From positions 434,001-498,000 of the forward strand of contig NZ_CP163444.1 in the NCBI RefSeq assembly GCF_041053105.1: a stretch of DNA of 64,000 nt, in the 5' to 3' direction. Shown here piece after piece: positions 1 through 9,279 of this stretch. Under the pieces are notes generated by a model. That model was given only the letters and a program-made list of their open reading frames with translations. It ran no database searches and was not told the DNA's origin. The translations under genes were made by a program, and so were the position numbers. Source of the DNA: Streptomyces sp. R44 (lineage in GTDB: Bacteria; Actinomycetota; Actinomycetes; Streptomycetales; Streptomycetaceae). Numbering within the stretch: the first letter of the stretch is position 1; every line of letters begins with the position of its first letter.

Positions 1-51
1 TCGCCGGTTCAGACCCCTGCTCGCGTGTCGGCCGGCGGTGTGTTCGTTCAT
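1..51 (-). CDS. Start of an unidentified gene running off the left edge
   Basis: An ATG on the minus strand at 51 is preceded by a strong AGGAGG ribosome-binding site with a 6-base spacer. The frame stays open to the window edge (MNEHTAGRHASRGLNRR...). It lies 42 bases downstream of the last ABC-transporter ATPase gene on the same strand, so it may be the next gene of that operon. Only 17 codons are visible, so no function can be given. Confidence 0.55.
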   Translation of the reverse strand, partial: MNEHTAGRHASRGLNRR

Positions 52-93
52 GGTTGACCTCCTGTGTCAACGACAGTGGGGGGTGAGAAGCGG

Positions 94-883
94 TCAGAGC
101 GCCCGTCGGGCCTCGGCGATCGCCTCGGGGTCCCAGCCGGGACGGGGCACCGACTCCAGAAGGAGCCGCGTGTACGGGTGCCGGGGCGCGGCGAGCACCT
201 CGGCCGTGGGGCCGGCCTCGACGACACGGCCCTGGCGCATGACGATGACGTCGTCGGTGACGCAGCGGACCACGCCGAGGTCGTGGGTGATGAACAGGTA
301 GCCGATCCGGGTCTCCTCGCGGATGTCGGCGAGCAGGTTGAGGATCTGCGCCTGTACGGAGACGTCGAGCGCGGCGACCGCCTCGTCCAGGACGAGGACG
401 GCCGGTTCGACGGCGAGGGCGCGGGCGATGGCGACGCGCTGGCGCTGGCCGCCGGAGAGCTGCCGGGGCCGTGCGTCGGCGGCACGGGTGCCGAGGCCGA
501 CCTGGTCGAGGAGCTCCCGGACGCGCCGGTCGTGGTCGGTGCCGGGGAAGTGCAGGCGCAGGGTCTCCCGCAGGACCTGTTCGACGCTGGTGCGCGGGTC
601 GAGGGAGAGGTACGGGTCCTGGAAGACCATCTGGACCTCGCGCGCCCGGGCCAGCCGCCGGGCCCGGCCGCGCTGTCGGGCGCCGCGGGCCTCTCCTCGT
701 ACGAGCACGTCGCCGGCATCGGCCTGTTCGAGACCGACGACGATCCGGGCGGTGGTGGTCTTTCCGGAGCCGGATTCGCCGACGATGCCCAGGGATCCGC
801 CCTCGGGGAGGGCGAAGGAGACGTCGTCGACGGCGCGGACGCTCCCGAAGGTGCGATGGAGGCCGACGGCCTCCAGGACGTGC

Positions 884-891
<8 letters not shown>
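94..891 (-). CDS. Dpp/Opp-type ABC transporter ATPase (second ATPase, F-type)
   Basis: This 265-residue protein energises import by a peptide/nickel-family ABC transporter, acting on the cytoplasmic side of the membrane. It shows Walker A (GESGSGKTTT, near residue 37), the signature LSGGQRQR, Walker B (VLVLDEAVAALD; the usual E-P is E-A here) and the switch histidine ITHD. The end has the HPYTRLLLESVP motif typical of OppF/DppF. The start is the ATG at 891, which overlaps the upstream ATPase gene by 8 bases; the frame is open further upstream but that part reads as a shadow of the neighbour. It lacks the long cysteine-rich tail often found in this family, and ends soon after the HPYT motif. 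Role is firm; substrate is not shown by this protein. Confidence 0.9.
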
Positions 892-1866
<975 letters not shown>

Positions 1867-1870
<4 letters not shown>

Positions 1871-2721
1871 CGGTCCCTCCTGGCGACGCGGTCGGCCCAG
1901 CGCTCTCCGACCACGTTGAAGGCGACGACGGTGAGCACGATGAACGCGCAGGGCAGGATCGCGGACAGCGGGTAGCCGTGCTGGATGGCGGTCTGGCCGT
2001 CGAAGACCATGCGGCCCCAGTCGGGGGTGAGCGCGGGGACGCCCAGGCCGAGGAAGGACAGGCCGGCGAGGTCCATCAGTGCGTAGCCGAAGTTGATGGT
2101 GGACTGGGCGAGGACGACGGGGGCGATGTTGGGCAGGATGTGGCGCAGGCTGATCTGGAGCGCGGAGTGCCCTTGGACCTGGTAGGCGCTGACGTAGGGG
2201 CGTTTGCGTTCGGCCAGGACGAGGGAGCGGGTCAGCCGGCTGACGTACGGCAGGTAGGCGATGGAGAGGGCGATGACGGGGGCGAGCAGTCCTTCGCCGT
2301 AGATCGAGATGATCAGGATGGCGAGGAGCATGCCGGGGAACGCGAAGACCAGTTCGGTGCTGCGTGACAGGACGGAGTCGAGCCAGCCGCCCCGCCAGCC
2401 CGCGGCCATGCCGACCGCGACTCCGGCGAGGGTGGAGAAGACCACGACCCCGAGGGGCCCGAGGAGCGAGGTGCGGGCGCCGAGGAGCAGCCGGGAGAGG
2501 GTGTCGCGTCCGGCGGCGTCGACGCCGAGCAGGTGCTCGGCGGAAGGTCCGGCCAGTGCGTTGCCGAGGTCGACGGCGTTGGGGTCGTACGGCACGAGCC
2601 AGGGCGCGAGGAGCGCGGCGGCGGTGACGAGGGCGACGAGGCCGAGGCAGACCAGGTGGAGCGGGGACCGGGCGGTGCGGATCTTCGCGAGGCCGGGCCG
2701 GCGGGTGAGGACGGCGGTCAT
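1867..2721 (-). CDS. Dpp/Opp-type ABC transporter permease (C-type)
   Basis: A 284-residue inner-membrane permease. The first transmembrane segment (LVCLGLVALVTAAALLAPWL) is followed by the C-subunit motif HLLGVDAAGRDTLSRLLLGAR, then about five more membrane spans and the ATPase-contact EAA loop (VQGHSALQISLRHILPNIAP). I chose the ATG at 2721 because it gives the normal family N terminus and overlaps the B-type permease stop by 4 bases. A longer open frame upstream lies antisense-like over the neighbouring gene and has no permease features. It forms a heterodimer with the product of 2718-3677. Confidence 0.92.
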
Positions 2722-3677
2722 ACGGAGGAGCTCCTCGATCCGAGGGTGATCCGCGGGTCGACCAGGGGCAGCAGCAGGTCGACGACCAGGTTCACGGTCA
2801 TGAAGAGGGCGACGATGATCAAGGAGATGGCCTGGACGGTCGGGAAGTCCTTGGTCGTGGTGGAGAGTTCGAGGAGCTGGCCGACGCCGCCGATGCTGAA
2901 GGCGGTCTCCACGAGGATCGTGCAGACCAGGAGGGTGGAGACGATCAGTCCGCCGGTGGTGAGGACGGTGCCCAGCGAGTTGCGGAACACATGGCGGCGG
3001 ATGACCTGGCTCTCGGGGACGCCCCGGCTGCGGGCGACCGTGACGTGCTCGCTGTCGAGGGCTTCGACCATGGCGGAGCGGGTGACCCGGGCGAGCATGC
3101 CGATCAGATAGAGCGCGAGGGCGATCGCCGGGAGGGTGAGGTGCCAGACCTGGTCGAGGAAGCCCTCGCCGGAACCGCTGCTGGGGAACCAGCCGAGGTT
3201 GACGGCGAAGAGCCCCTGGAGCAGGACGGCCGCGACGAAGGAGGGGGTGCCGACGGCGAGCGCGGTGCCGACGAGGACGGCCGAGTCGGTGGCGCCGCCG
3301 CGCACTGCGGCGACCCATCCCAGGACGAGGCCGATCACGACGACCACGGCCAGCGCCATCACGACGAGCAGCAGCGTGGTGGGGAGGCGGTCGGCCAGGA
3401 GCCGGGAGACGTCGGTGCGGTAGGTGATGGACCGCCCGAAGTCGCCCTGGACGACGTCGCCGAGCCAGCGCAGGTAGCGGACGAAGAAGGGGTCGTCCAG
3501 GTGGTACTGGGCGTTGATCGCGGCGAGGGCCTCGGGCGAGGCGGAGCGGCCGGAGAGCAGGAAGCTGGCCGGGTTGCCCGGCGCCAGGTACATGGCGCCG
3601 AAGACCACGAACGACGCACCGAGCAGGGTGGCGGCCATCTCCGCCACCCGGCGTGCGGCGAATCTCAGGAAGTTCAC
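2718..3677 (-). CDS. Dpp/Opp-type ABC transporter permease (B-type)
   Basis: A 319-residue permease with the family N terminus (MNFLRFAARRVAEMAATLLGASFVVFGAMYLAPGNPA type), six predicted membrane spans and the EAA loop ARSRGVPESQVIRRHVFRNSL. The segment beginning YLRWLGDVVQGDFGRS is the conserved periplasmic-side motif of DppB/OppB/NikB proteins. The start overlaps the binding-protein stop by 4 bases and the end overlaps the C-type permease start by 4 bases. Peptide, nickel and cation-amine importers share this fold, so the substrate is open. Confidence 0.92.
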   Translation of the reverse strand: MNFLRFAARRVAEMAATLLGASFVVFGAMYLAPGNPASFLLSGRSASPEALAAINAQYHLDDPFFVRYLRWLGDVVQGDFGRSITYRTDVSRLLADRLPTTLLLVVMALAVVVVIGLVLGWVAAVRGGATDSAVLVGTALAVGTPSFVAAVLLQGLFAVNLGWFPSSGSGEGFLDQVWHLTLPAIALALYLIGMLARVTRSAMVEALDSEHVTVARSRGVPESQVIRRHVFRNSLGTVLTTGGLIVSTLLVCTILVETAFSIGGVGQLLELSTTTKDFPTVQAISLIIVALFMTVNLVVDLLLPLVDPRITLGSRSSSV

Positions 3678-5350
3678 GGGGTGGCCCCCGCGGCCGGTGC
3701 GCCGACGTCAGCGGCCCACGGGTAGTACATGTACGCGATGGTGGTGGGGGCGCCGGTGATCCTCTTGTTGAGGAAGACGGCGGTGGGCCACTCCGCGACG
3801 GGGATCCACGGCAGCTGCTCGGCGGCCCGCTTCTGCAGCTCGGCCTCGATCTTCAGGCGCTGATCCGGCTCGTACGAGGCGGTGGCCTGGTCGACGAGGG
3901 CGTCGTAGCCCTTGTCGGTGTAGCCGGCGAAGTTCATGTACGCGCCGGTCTTGAAGTTCTGCAGCAGGTCCAGCGGGTCGGTGATCGAGTCGTAGTAGGT
4001 GAGCGGGAACATGTCGATGCCCTCGCGCGCCTGGGGGTCGGTGAAGAGCGCCGTGAAGGCGTTGGGGGCGATCGTCTTGAGGTTGATCTTGAGGCCGATC
4101 TGGGTGCCGGCGGCCTGGATCGCGGTGGCGAGGAGGGAGACGTCCTGGCCTATGGAGCTGGTGGCGACGGTCAGGGTCTTGCCGGTGGCGCCGGCCTCCT
4201 TGATCAGCGCCTTGGCCTTCTCGATGTCCTGGGCGGCGGGCGGCAGCGCGCCGAAGGCGGCCTGCCGGGTCTTCTCCGAGGCTCCGGCCCAGGCGGCGCG
4301 GGTGGTGAGCGAGCTGGTGACGGTGCCGGCTCCGCCGAGTCCGGCCTTGACGAAACCGGACCGGTCGAGGGCCAGGGAGAGCGCCTTGCGCACCCGGAGG
4401 TCGCCGAGCGGGCCCGTCATGTTGGTGATGTTGACGTTGACGGTGCTCAGGCCCTCGCCGAAGTACAGGGCGCCGACGCCGCTGTCGCGCAGTCGGCCGT
4501 AGCTCTCGGTGGGGATCAGATAGCCGCCGTCGATCTCGCCGCTGAGCATGGCGTTGGTGCGGGCCGAGGGGTCGGTCAGGACCCGGAAGACGGCCTTCTT
4601 CGCCTTGGCCTTCGTACCCCAGTAGCCGTCGAAGCGCTCCAGCTCGATCGACTGGCCCTTGGTCCACGTGCCGAGCTTGAACGGTCCGGTACAGGCGAGG
4701 TCACCGGTGGTGCCGTAGTCCTTGCCCGCCGCCTCGACGCCGGCCTTGGAGGCGACGACGCCCGCGGCGGTCGCCATGTACTGGGGGAACTGGGAGTCCG
4801 ACTTCTTGAGCTTGACGGTGACCTGGAGCGGGCCGGTCTTCGTGATGGAGGCGACGTTCTGGAAGGTCTGCGCCCAGGCGGCGGCGTTCTTCGGGTCCCG
4901 CTGCCGGTCGAGGCTGTAGACCACGTCGTCGGCGGTCATCACCTTGCCGTCGTGGAAGCGCACGCCCGTGCGCAGGTCGTAGACCCAGGTGTTGGGGTCC
5001 GGGTTCGACGCCTTCCGCGCCAGGCCGGGCTGCACGGTGAGCCCCGGGGTCCAGCGCATCAGGCTCTCGCACACGTTGGACAGGATCGTGTTCTGCGGGT
5101 AGTCGAACGCGACCGTGTAGTCGAGGGTGGGCGGCTCGGCGTAGACGGCCCAGGTGAACGAGTCGATCTCGCCGCGGGCCGGAGGCGTGGAGGCGGAGAG
5201 CTTGACCCCGGAGCCACCGGCACCGGTGTCCTTCGGCGGGCCGGCGCAGGCCGCGAGAGCCGCGAGGGAGGTCAGGGCGGCCGTCGTCACCGCGATCCGT
5301 CCGCGCCTGCCGCGGGGACGTCTGCTGCCGGAGGGCAGGGAAGGGGTCAT
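3674..5350 (-). CDS. Family 5 solute-binding lipoprotein of the importer
   Basis: This 558-residue exported lipoprotein captures the substrate outside the membrane. It has a twin-arginine-rich start, a hydrophobic core, and a lipobox ending LAALAAC near residue 35. The family 5 signature (VRFHDGKVMTADDVVYSLDR) lies around residues 127-147. It is 106 bases downstream of the agmatine deiminase gene, with a hairpin in the gap. Family 5 members bind oligopeptides, dipeptides, nickel chelates or other small cationic molecules. The deiminase upstream and urease next door make agmatine-like guanidino compounds, peptides or nickel the reasonable guesses; none is proved. Confidence 0.9.
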   Translation of the reverse strand: MTPSLPSGSRRPRGRRGRIAVTTAALTSLAALAACAGPPKDTGAGGSGVKLSASTPPARGEIDSFTWAVYAEPPTLDYTVAFDYPQNTILSNVCESLMRWTPGLTVQPGLARKASNPDPNTWVYDLRTGVRFHDGKVMTADDVVYSLDRQRDPKNAAAWAQTFQNVASITKTGPLQVTVKLKKSDSQFPQYMATAAGVVASKAGVEAAGKDYGTTGDLACTGPFKLGTWTKGQSIELERFDGYWGTKAKAKKAVFRVLTDPSARTNAMLSGEIDGGYLIPTESYGRLRDSGVGALYFGEGLSTVNVNITNMTGPLGDLRVRKALSLALDRSGFVKAGLGGAGTVTSSLTTRAAWAGASEKTRQAAFGALPPAAQDIEKAKALIKEAGATGKTLTVATSSIGQDVSLLATAIQAAGTQIGLKINLKTIAPNAFTALFTDPQAREGIDMFPLTYYDSITDPLDLLQNFKTGAYMNFAGYTDKGYDALVDQATASYEPDQRLKIEAELQKRAAEQLPWIPVAEWPTAVFLNKRITGAPTTIAYMYYPWAADVGAPAAGATP

Positions 5351-5409
5351 CGTCGCGCTCTCATTCCGTGATGTCCGTGTTTCCGTGGGTTCCGTGCGGG
5401 GTGTGGGGG

Positions 5410-5437
5410 CCGGAGGGTCGCTGGTACGGCCCTCCGG
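5410..5437. other. Intra-operon hairpin
   Basis: Perfect 8-base arms CCGGAGGG and CCCTCCGG separated by 12 bases, between the deiminase stop and the binding-protein start. It could be a partial terminator or an RNA-processing element that sets transporter levels against the enzyme. No T-tract follows, so this is only a structural observation. Confidence 0.45.
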
Positions 5438-5456
5438 GAGCGGTCCGTCCCGCGGC

Positions 5457-6470
5457 TCAGGCGGTGGCGGGGACGGCGGGGATCTGCTGCGTGATGCAGT
5501 GGACCCCGCCGCCGCCGTACGCGATCGCGGGCGCCCGCACTCCGACGACCTTGCGGCCCGGGTACGCGGCGGCGATGACCGCGAGCGCGTCGTCGTCCTG
5601 GGGCACGCCGGCCACCGGGACGACGACGCCGCCGTTGGCCACGTAGAAGTTCAGGTACGACACCTCGACCTCGCCGCCGGCGATGCCGACGACTGCCGTC
5701 TGCGGGACGTCGATGATCTCGAACGGCCGCCCCTGGGCGTCGGTCGTGGCTTCGAGCACGGCGCGGTTGGCACGCATCCGGGCGTGGTCGGGGTGCGCGG
5801 GGTCGTCGGGCAGCGCGACCACGACCTTACCGGGAGCGGCGAAGGCGCAGACGCCGTCGACGTGCCCGTCGGTCTCCGTGTCCAGCAGGCCGCCGTACGG
5901 AAGCCACACAACCTTGTCCACGCCGAGCTGGGATTTCAGTTCCGTCTCGATCTCGTCCCGGTTCATGCCGGGGTTCCGGTTGGGGTGGAGGAGACACTGC
6001 TCGGTCGTGATCAGGGTGCCTTCGCCGTCGACGGTGATCGCTCCGCCCTCCAGGATCATGTCGGAGGGGATGCGCTCGACGCCCAGGTGCTCCAGGAGGA
6101 GGCCGCTGATCCGGTCGTCGGAGTCGTACGGGCTGTGCTTGCGGCCCCAGGCGTTGAAGCGGAAGTCCACTCCGGCGCGGTTGCCGGCGCCGTCGAGGAC
6201 GAAGAGCGGGGCCGAGTCCCGGAACCAGGAGTCGTCCTGGGCCAGCTCCACCACGGTGATCGCCTCGCCGCACCGGGTGCGGGCCTCCTCGCCGTGGCCG
6301 GGCGGCGCGACCATGGTCACGGGCTCGAACGCGGCGATGGCGCGGGCCACGTTCGCGTACTCCTCCTTGACGTCGTCGAGGACGCCGCCCCACAGGTCCT
6401 GCCGGACGGGCCAGGCCATCAGACACCCCTCGTGCGCGGACCACTCGGCAGGCATACGGAATGCAGTCAT
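5457..6470 (-). CDS. aguA: Agmatine deiminase, cytoplasmic
   Basis: A 337-residue enzyme of the agmatine deiminase/peptidylarginine deiminase-like family, expected to convert agmatine to N-carbamoylputrescine and ammonia. Active-site features are visible: DDSWFRDSAP (acidic/arginine motif), DGHVDG (catalytic histidine) and GGGGVHCITQQ with the nucleophile at about Cys325, 12 residues from the end. There is no signal peptide. I chose the ATG at 6470 over the adjacent GTG because a GAAGAGAG ribosome site lies 7-8 bases upstream of the ATG. The promoter carries the shared TetR-type operator. No N-carbamoylputrescine amidase (AguB) gene is in the window. A second, exported copy lies at 16417-17583. 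Confidence 0.93.
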   Translation of the reverse strand: MTAFRMPAEWSAHEGCLMAWPVRQDLWGGVLDDVKEEYANVARAIAAFEPVTMVAPPGHGEEARTRCGEAITVVELAQDDSWFRDSAPLFVLDGAGNRAGVDFRFNAWGRKHSPYDSDDRISGLLLEHLGVERIPSDMILEGGAITVDGEGTLITTEQCLLHPNRNPGMNRDEIETELKSQLGVDKVVWLPYGGLLDTETDGHVDGVCAFAAPGKVVVALPDDPAHPDHARMRANRAVLEATTDAQGRPFEIIDVPQTAVVGIAGGEVEVSYLNFYVANGGVVVPVAGVPQDDDALAVIAAAYPGRKVVGVRAPAIAYGGGGVHCITQQIPAVPATA

Positions 6471-6562
6471 CACGGGTCTCTCTTCGTTTCGCCAGAAGTA
6501 CCCGTCGGCGGTGGCCGGCTCAGCCTGGCGGAGGCGCGGGACGGGTACGCGGTGTGAACAGC

Positions 6563-6591
6563 ATCCTCCTCTCGACTGAAAATTCAGTCAA
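6563..6591 (-). promoter_or_regulatory. Promoter and TetR-type operator of the aguA-transporter operon
   Basis: On the minus strand, TTGACT (6591-6586) and GAGGAT (6568-6563) are separated by exactly 17 bases and look like -35 and -10 boxes. The operator GACTGAAAATTCAGTC at 6574-6589 (7-base arms GACTGAA/TTCAGTC around AA) overlaps the -35 box, so a bound dimer would block RNA polymerase. The same core, with identical 16 bases, occurs at 17636-17651. Confidence 0.75.
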
Positions 6592-6643
6592 GAGAAGAGA
6601 CAGGGTTTTGAAAAGTCGGTCAGACAGACGTCGGTCGGTCGGC

Positions 6644-6690
6644 GTGGATCAGAGGCCGACGTGGGTCAGAGGGCTGATGTGGATCAGAGG
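6644..6690. repeat. Three short tandem repeats at the 3' end of ureC
   Basis: Three copies of a 17-18 base unit starting GTGGATCAGAGG or GTGGGTCAGAGG begin at 6644, 6661 and 6679. The last copy contains the ureC stop codon. This looks like slippage duplication of the gene end; there is no sign of function. Confidence 0.6.
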
Positions 6691-8420
6691 AAGTACAGCC
6701 GGCTCAGCGAGACCTGCTGCGCCGGCGCGGAGCGCATCGGATCGCCGTCGAGGGTCACGAGCCCGCTGGTGGGGTCGACGTCCACCTGCCCCAGGCGGGC
6801 GTTGTGCAGCATGTCGGCCGGGCCGATGCCGCGGGTGCCCCGTACGGCCACCCGCCGGCGGCGGGTCGGCATCGCGTCGGCGCCGAGACCGGCGGCGGCA
6901 CGGCTGACGAAGGCGACGGAGAGCTCCGCCGGAGCGGCGCCGTGGGCGCCGAACAGCGGACCCAGGACCAGGGGCTCACAGGTGTCGGTGGCGGCGTTCG
7001 GATCGCCCGTGACGCCGTAGGCGGGGAAGCCGGCCTTGAGGACCATCTGTGGTTTGGCCCCGAAGAACGGCGGGCGCCAGAGCACGATGTCGGCGAGTTT
7101 GCCGATCTCGATGGAGCCGACCTCATGGGCGAGGCCGTGGGCGATCGCCGGGTTGATGGTCAGCTTGGCGATGTAGCGCAGCACGCGCGCGTTGTCGTCG
7201 TGCGCGCCGTCGCCCTCCAGCGGGCCCAGCTCGGCCTTCATCTTCCCGGCCATCGCGAACGTGCGCCGGACGGTCTCCCCCGCGCGTCCCATGCCCTGCG
7301 CGTCGGAGGAGGTGATCCCGATCGCGCCGAGGTCGTGCAGGACGTCCTCCGCGCCCATCGTCCCGGCCCGGATCCGGTCGCGCGCCATGGCGGCGTCGCC
7401 CGGGAGGTCCGTCTTGAGCGCATGGACCGAGACGATCATCCCGTAGTGCTCGGCGATGGCGTCCCGCCCGAAGGGCAGGGTGGGGTTGGTGGAGGAGCCG
7501 ATGACGTTCGGCACGCCCGCCATCTTCAGGACGTTGGGGACGTGTCCGCCGCCGCAGCCCTCGATGTGGAAGGCGTGGATCGTACGGCCTTCCAGGACAC
7601 GGAGGGTGTCCTCGACGGACAGGCACTCGTTCAGGCCGTCCGAGTGCAGCGCGACCTGCACGTCGTGCTCCTCGGCCACCCGCAGCGCGGTGTCCAGGGC
7701 CCGGGTGTGGGCCCCCATGTCCTCGTGGACCTTGAACCCGCAGGCGCCGCCCTCGGCCAGGGCCTCCACGAGGGGCGCCTCGTCGGAGGCGGAGCCCCGG
7801 GCGAGGAAGCCGATGTTGACCGGCCAGGCGTCGAAGGCGTCGAACCCGAGCTTCAGAGCCCACGGGGAGTTCACGCCGACGCCCCAGCTCGGCCCGATCT
7901 CCTGGCCGATGATCGTGGTGACACCGGAGGCGAGGGACGCCTCCATGATCCGCGGGGAGAGCAGGTGGACGTGGGTGTCGATCGCACCGGCGGTGGCGAT
8001 CAGGCCCTCGCCCGGGACCATCGTGGTGCCGGTACCGACGACGACGTCGACGCCGTCGAGGGTGTCGGGGTTGCCGGCCCGCCCGATCGCGTGGATCCGG
8101 CCCTCTCGGATGCCGATGGACACCTTGCGGATGCCGAGCACCGCGTCGATCACCAGGACGTTGGTGATCACGACGTCACAGGTCTCGCGGACGGCCGCGG
8201 CCTTGAGGTGCATCCCGTCCCGGGCGGTCTTGCCGAATCCGGCCAGGAACTCGTCACCGTACGCCTGCGAGTCGGACTCCACCCGTACGACGAGCCCGGA
8301 GTCGCCGAGCCGGACCCTGTCCCCCGCGCGGGGCCCGTGCACGGTGGCGTACTCGTGCGGATCGATGTGCCGGCTGGTGCCGGGCGCACAGTGGTCGCTG
8401 TGTCTGGTGGGCCTGCTCAT
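6684..8420 (-). CDS. ureC: Divergent urease alpha subunit
   Basis: A 578-residue urease alpha-family amidohydrolase. The dinickel ligands are all visible: His150 and His152 (DTHVHLL), Lys230 (GFKVHED, the lysine carbamylated in ureases), His259 (ALHSD), His285 (FHIEGCGGGH) and Asp373 (TSSDAQGMG). The mobile flap differs: by alignment to Klebsiella numbering, Cys319 is Val332 and the residue after catalytic His320 (here His333) is Ala334. Arg349 (DRIR, Arg336) is kept. The start overlaps the fused gamma/beta gene by 4 bases. No ureD, E, F or G accessory genes are nearby. Plain urease is the default call, but the altered flap and the agmatine genes make another urea-type substrate worth testing. 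Confidence 0.88.
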   Translation of the reverse strand: MSRPTRHSDHCAPGTSRHIDPHEYATVHGPRAGDRVRLGDSGLVVRVESDSQAYGDEFLAGFGKTARDGMHLKAAAVRETCDVVITNVLVIDAVLGIRKVSIGIREGRIHAIGRAGNPDTLDGVDVVVGTGTTMVPGEGLIATAGAIDTHVHLLSPRIMEASLASGVTTIIGQEIGPSWGVGVNSPWALKLGFDAFDAWPVNIGFLARGSASDEAPLVEALAEGGACGFKVHEDMGAHTRALDTALRVAEEHDVQVALHSDGLNECLSVEDTLRVLEGRTIHAFHIEGCGGGHVPNVLKMAGVPNVIGSSTNPTLPFGRDAIAEHYGMIVSVHALKTDLPGDAAMARDRIRAGTMGAEDVLHDLGAIGITSSDAQGMGRAGETVRRTFAMAGKMKAELGPLEGDGAHDDNARVLRYIAKLTINPAIAHGLAHEVGSIEIGKLADIVLWRPPFFGAKPQMVLKAGFPAYGVTGDPNAATDTCEPLVLGPLFGAHGAAPAELSVAFVSRAAAGLGADAMPTRRRRVAVRGTRGIGPADMLHNARLGQVDVDPTSGLVTLDGDPMRSAPAQQVSLSRLYFL

Positions 8421-9112
8421 CGCTCCACCCCTTCCGCTCCGAGGTAGCCGCAGGCGGCGGCGCGCTTCAGGGCCTCGGCCTTGGCGCCGGGCGCGTCGAG
8501 CGGGCCGTCGACCAGGCCCGCGAAGCCGATGGCGATCCGGTCGCCGCCCATCGGTACGAGTCCGACCTCGACGACGGCGCCGGGGTCGAACCGGGTGGAC
8601 GACCCGGCCGGGGCGGCGAGCCGCATGCCGTAGGCGGCGGCCCGGTCGAAGTCGAGGCGCGGGTTCGCCTCGAAGAAGTGGAAGTGCGAGGTCACGCTGA
8701 CCGGGACGGCTGCCGCGTTGCGTACCCACAGGGTGACCAGCGGTTCCGGCTCCGGCAGGGTGTCCGTGTGGGGCAGTACGGCCCCGGGGGCGCCGTCGCC
8801 GTGCTCCACGTCGCCGAAGGGCGCGCTGACGACGGCCAGTCGGGTGCCGTCGTCGAACACGGCCTCGACCTGGATCTCCGTCACGACGTCGGTGACGCCG
8901 GGGAGGACGTCGTCCGGGCCGAGGACACCGCGGCCGCGGTCGAGGGCCTCGGCCAGGTGGAGGCCGTCACGCGCGGCCTCGCAGACCGTGTCGGCGATCA
9001 GCGCGGTCGCCTCGGGCACATTGAGCCGCAGCCCGCGTTCCAGGCGGGTCCGGGCGAGCTGGGCGGCGGTGAAGAGCAGCAGCCGGTCCCGTTCGGTGGG
9101 AGTCAGAGGCAT
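8417..9112 (-). CDS. ureAB: Fused urease gamma/beta subunit
   Basis: A 231-residue fusion. Residues 1-100 match the gamma subunit (LTPTERDRLLLFTAAQLARTR, then LLPGV- and EIQVEAVFDDGTRL-type segments). Residues about 120-220 match the beta subunit (VRNAAAVPVSVTSHFHFFEANPRL, then FDPGAVVEVGLVPMGG). Two-chain fusions of this order occur in Helicobacter-type and some actinobacterial ureases. I chose the ATG at 9112 because it starts the conserved gamma motif; an in-frame TTG at 9223 lies inside the operator/-35 box and so cannot be in the mRNA. Translationally coupled to ureC. Confidence 0.9.
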   Translation of the reverse strand: MPLTPTERDRLLLFTAAQLARTRLERGLRLNVPEATALIADTVCEAARDGLHLAEALDRGRGVLGPDDVLPGVTDVVTEIQVEAVFDDGTRLAVVSAPFGDVEHGDGAPGAVLPHTDTLPEPEPLVTLWVRNAAAVPVSVTSHFHFFEANPRLDFDRAAAYGMRLAAPAGSSTRFDPGAVVEVGLVPMGGDRIAIGFAGLVDGPLDAPGAKAEALKRAAACGYLGAEGVER

Positions 9113-9194
9113 GTCGCCTCCCGGCTGAAGGGCCTGGTCGAACGCAAGGTGTCCCTGTCCTTTCCACGAAGTGTCAGAGGTGGTCAGGGCACTC

Positions 9195-9223
9195 ACTGTC
9201 GCACTGACTGAAATATCAGTCAA
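9195..9223 (-). promoter_or_regulatory. Promoter and TetR-type operator of the urease operon
   Basis: TTGACT (9223-9218) and GACAGT (9200-9195) lie 17 bases apart on the minus strand. The operator GACTGAAATATCAGTC (9206-9221, inside an 18-base palindrome TGACTGA-N4-TCAGTCA) overlaps the -35 box in the same register as at the aguA promoter. The leader to the ureAB start would be roughly 75 bases. Confidence 0.72.
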
Positions 9224-9279
9224 GGTTCCGGACGGTACGGAGCCAGGTGCGTGGCCGTGGGCGGTGAGGGTGCCTCAGG

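Noticed and set aside
6601..6645. GTCGGTCGGTCGG run and nearby bases as a regulatory array
   Set aside because: Simple-sequence slippage is enough to explain it; it does not match the operator.
3674..9112. Idea that the importer is a dedicated nickel transporter for the urease
   Set aside because: Family 5 binding proteins include NikA, but the operon is headed by agmatine deiminase and no nickel-site residues could be identified by eye. Kept only as an alternative.
8417..9223. TTG start of the urease gamma/beta gene at 9223
   Set aside because: That codon lies in the TTGACT box and operator, upstream of the predicted transcription start; the conserved protein begins at 9112.
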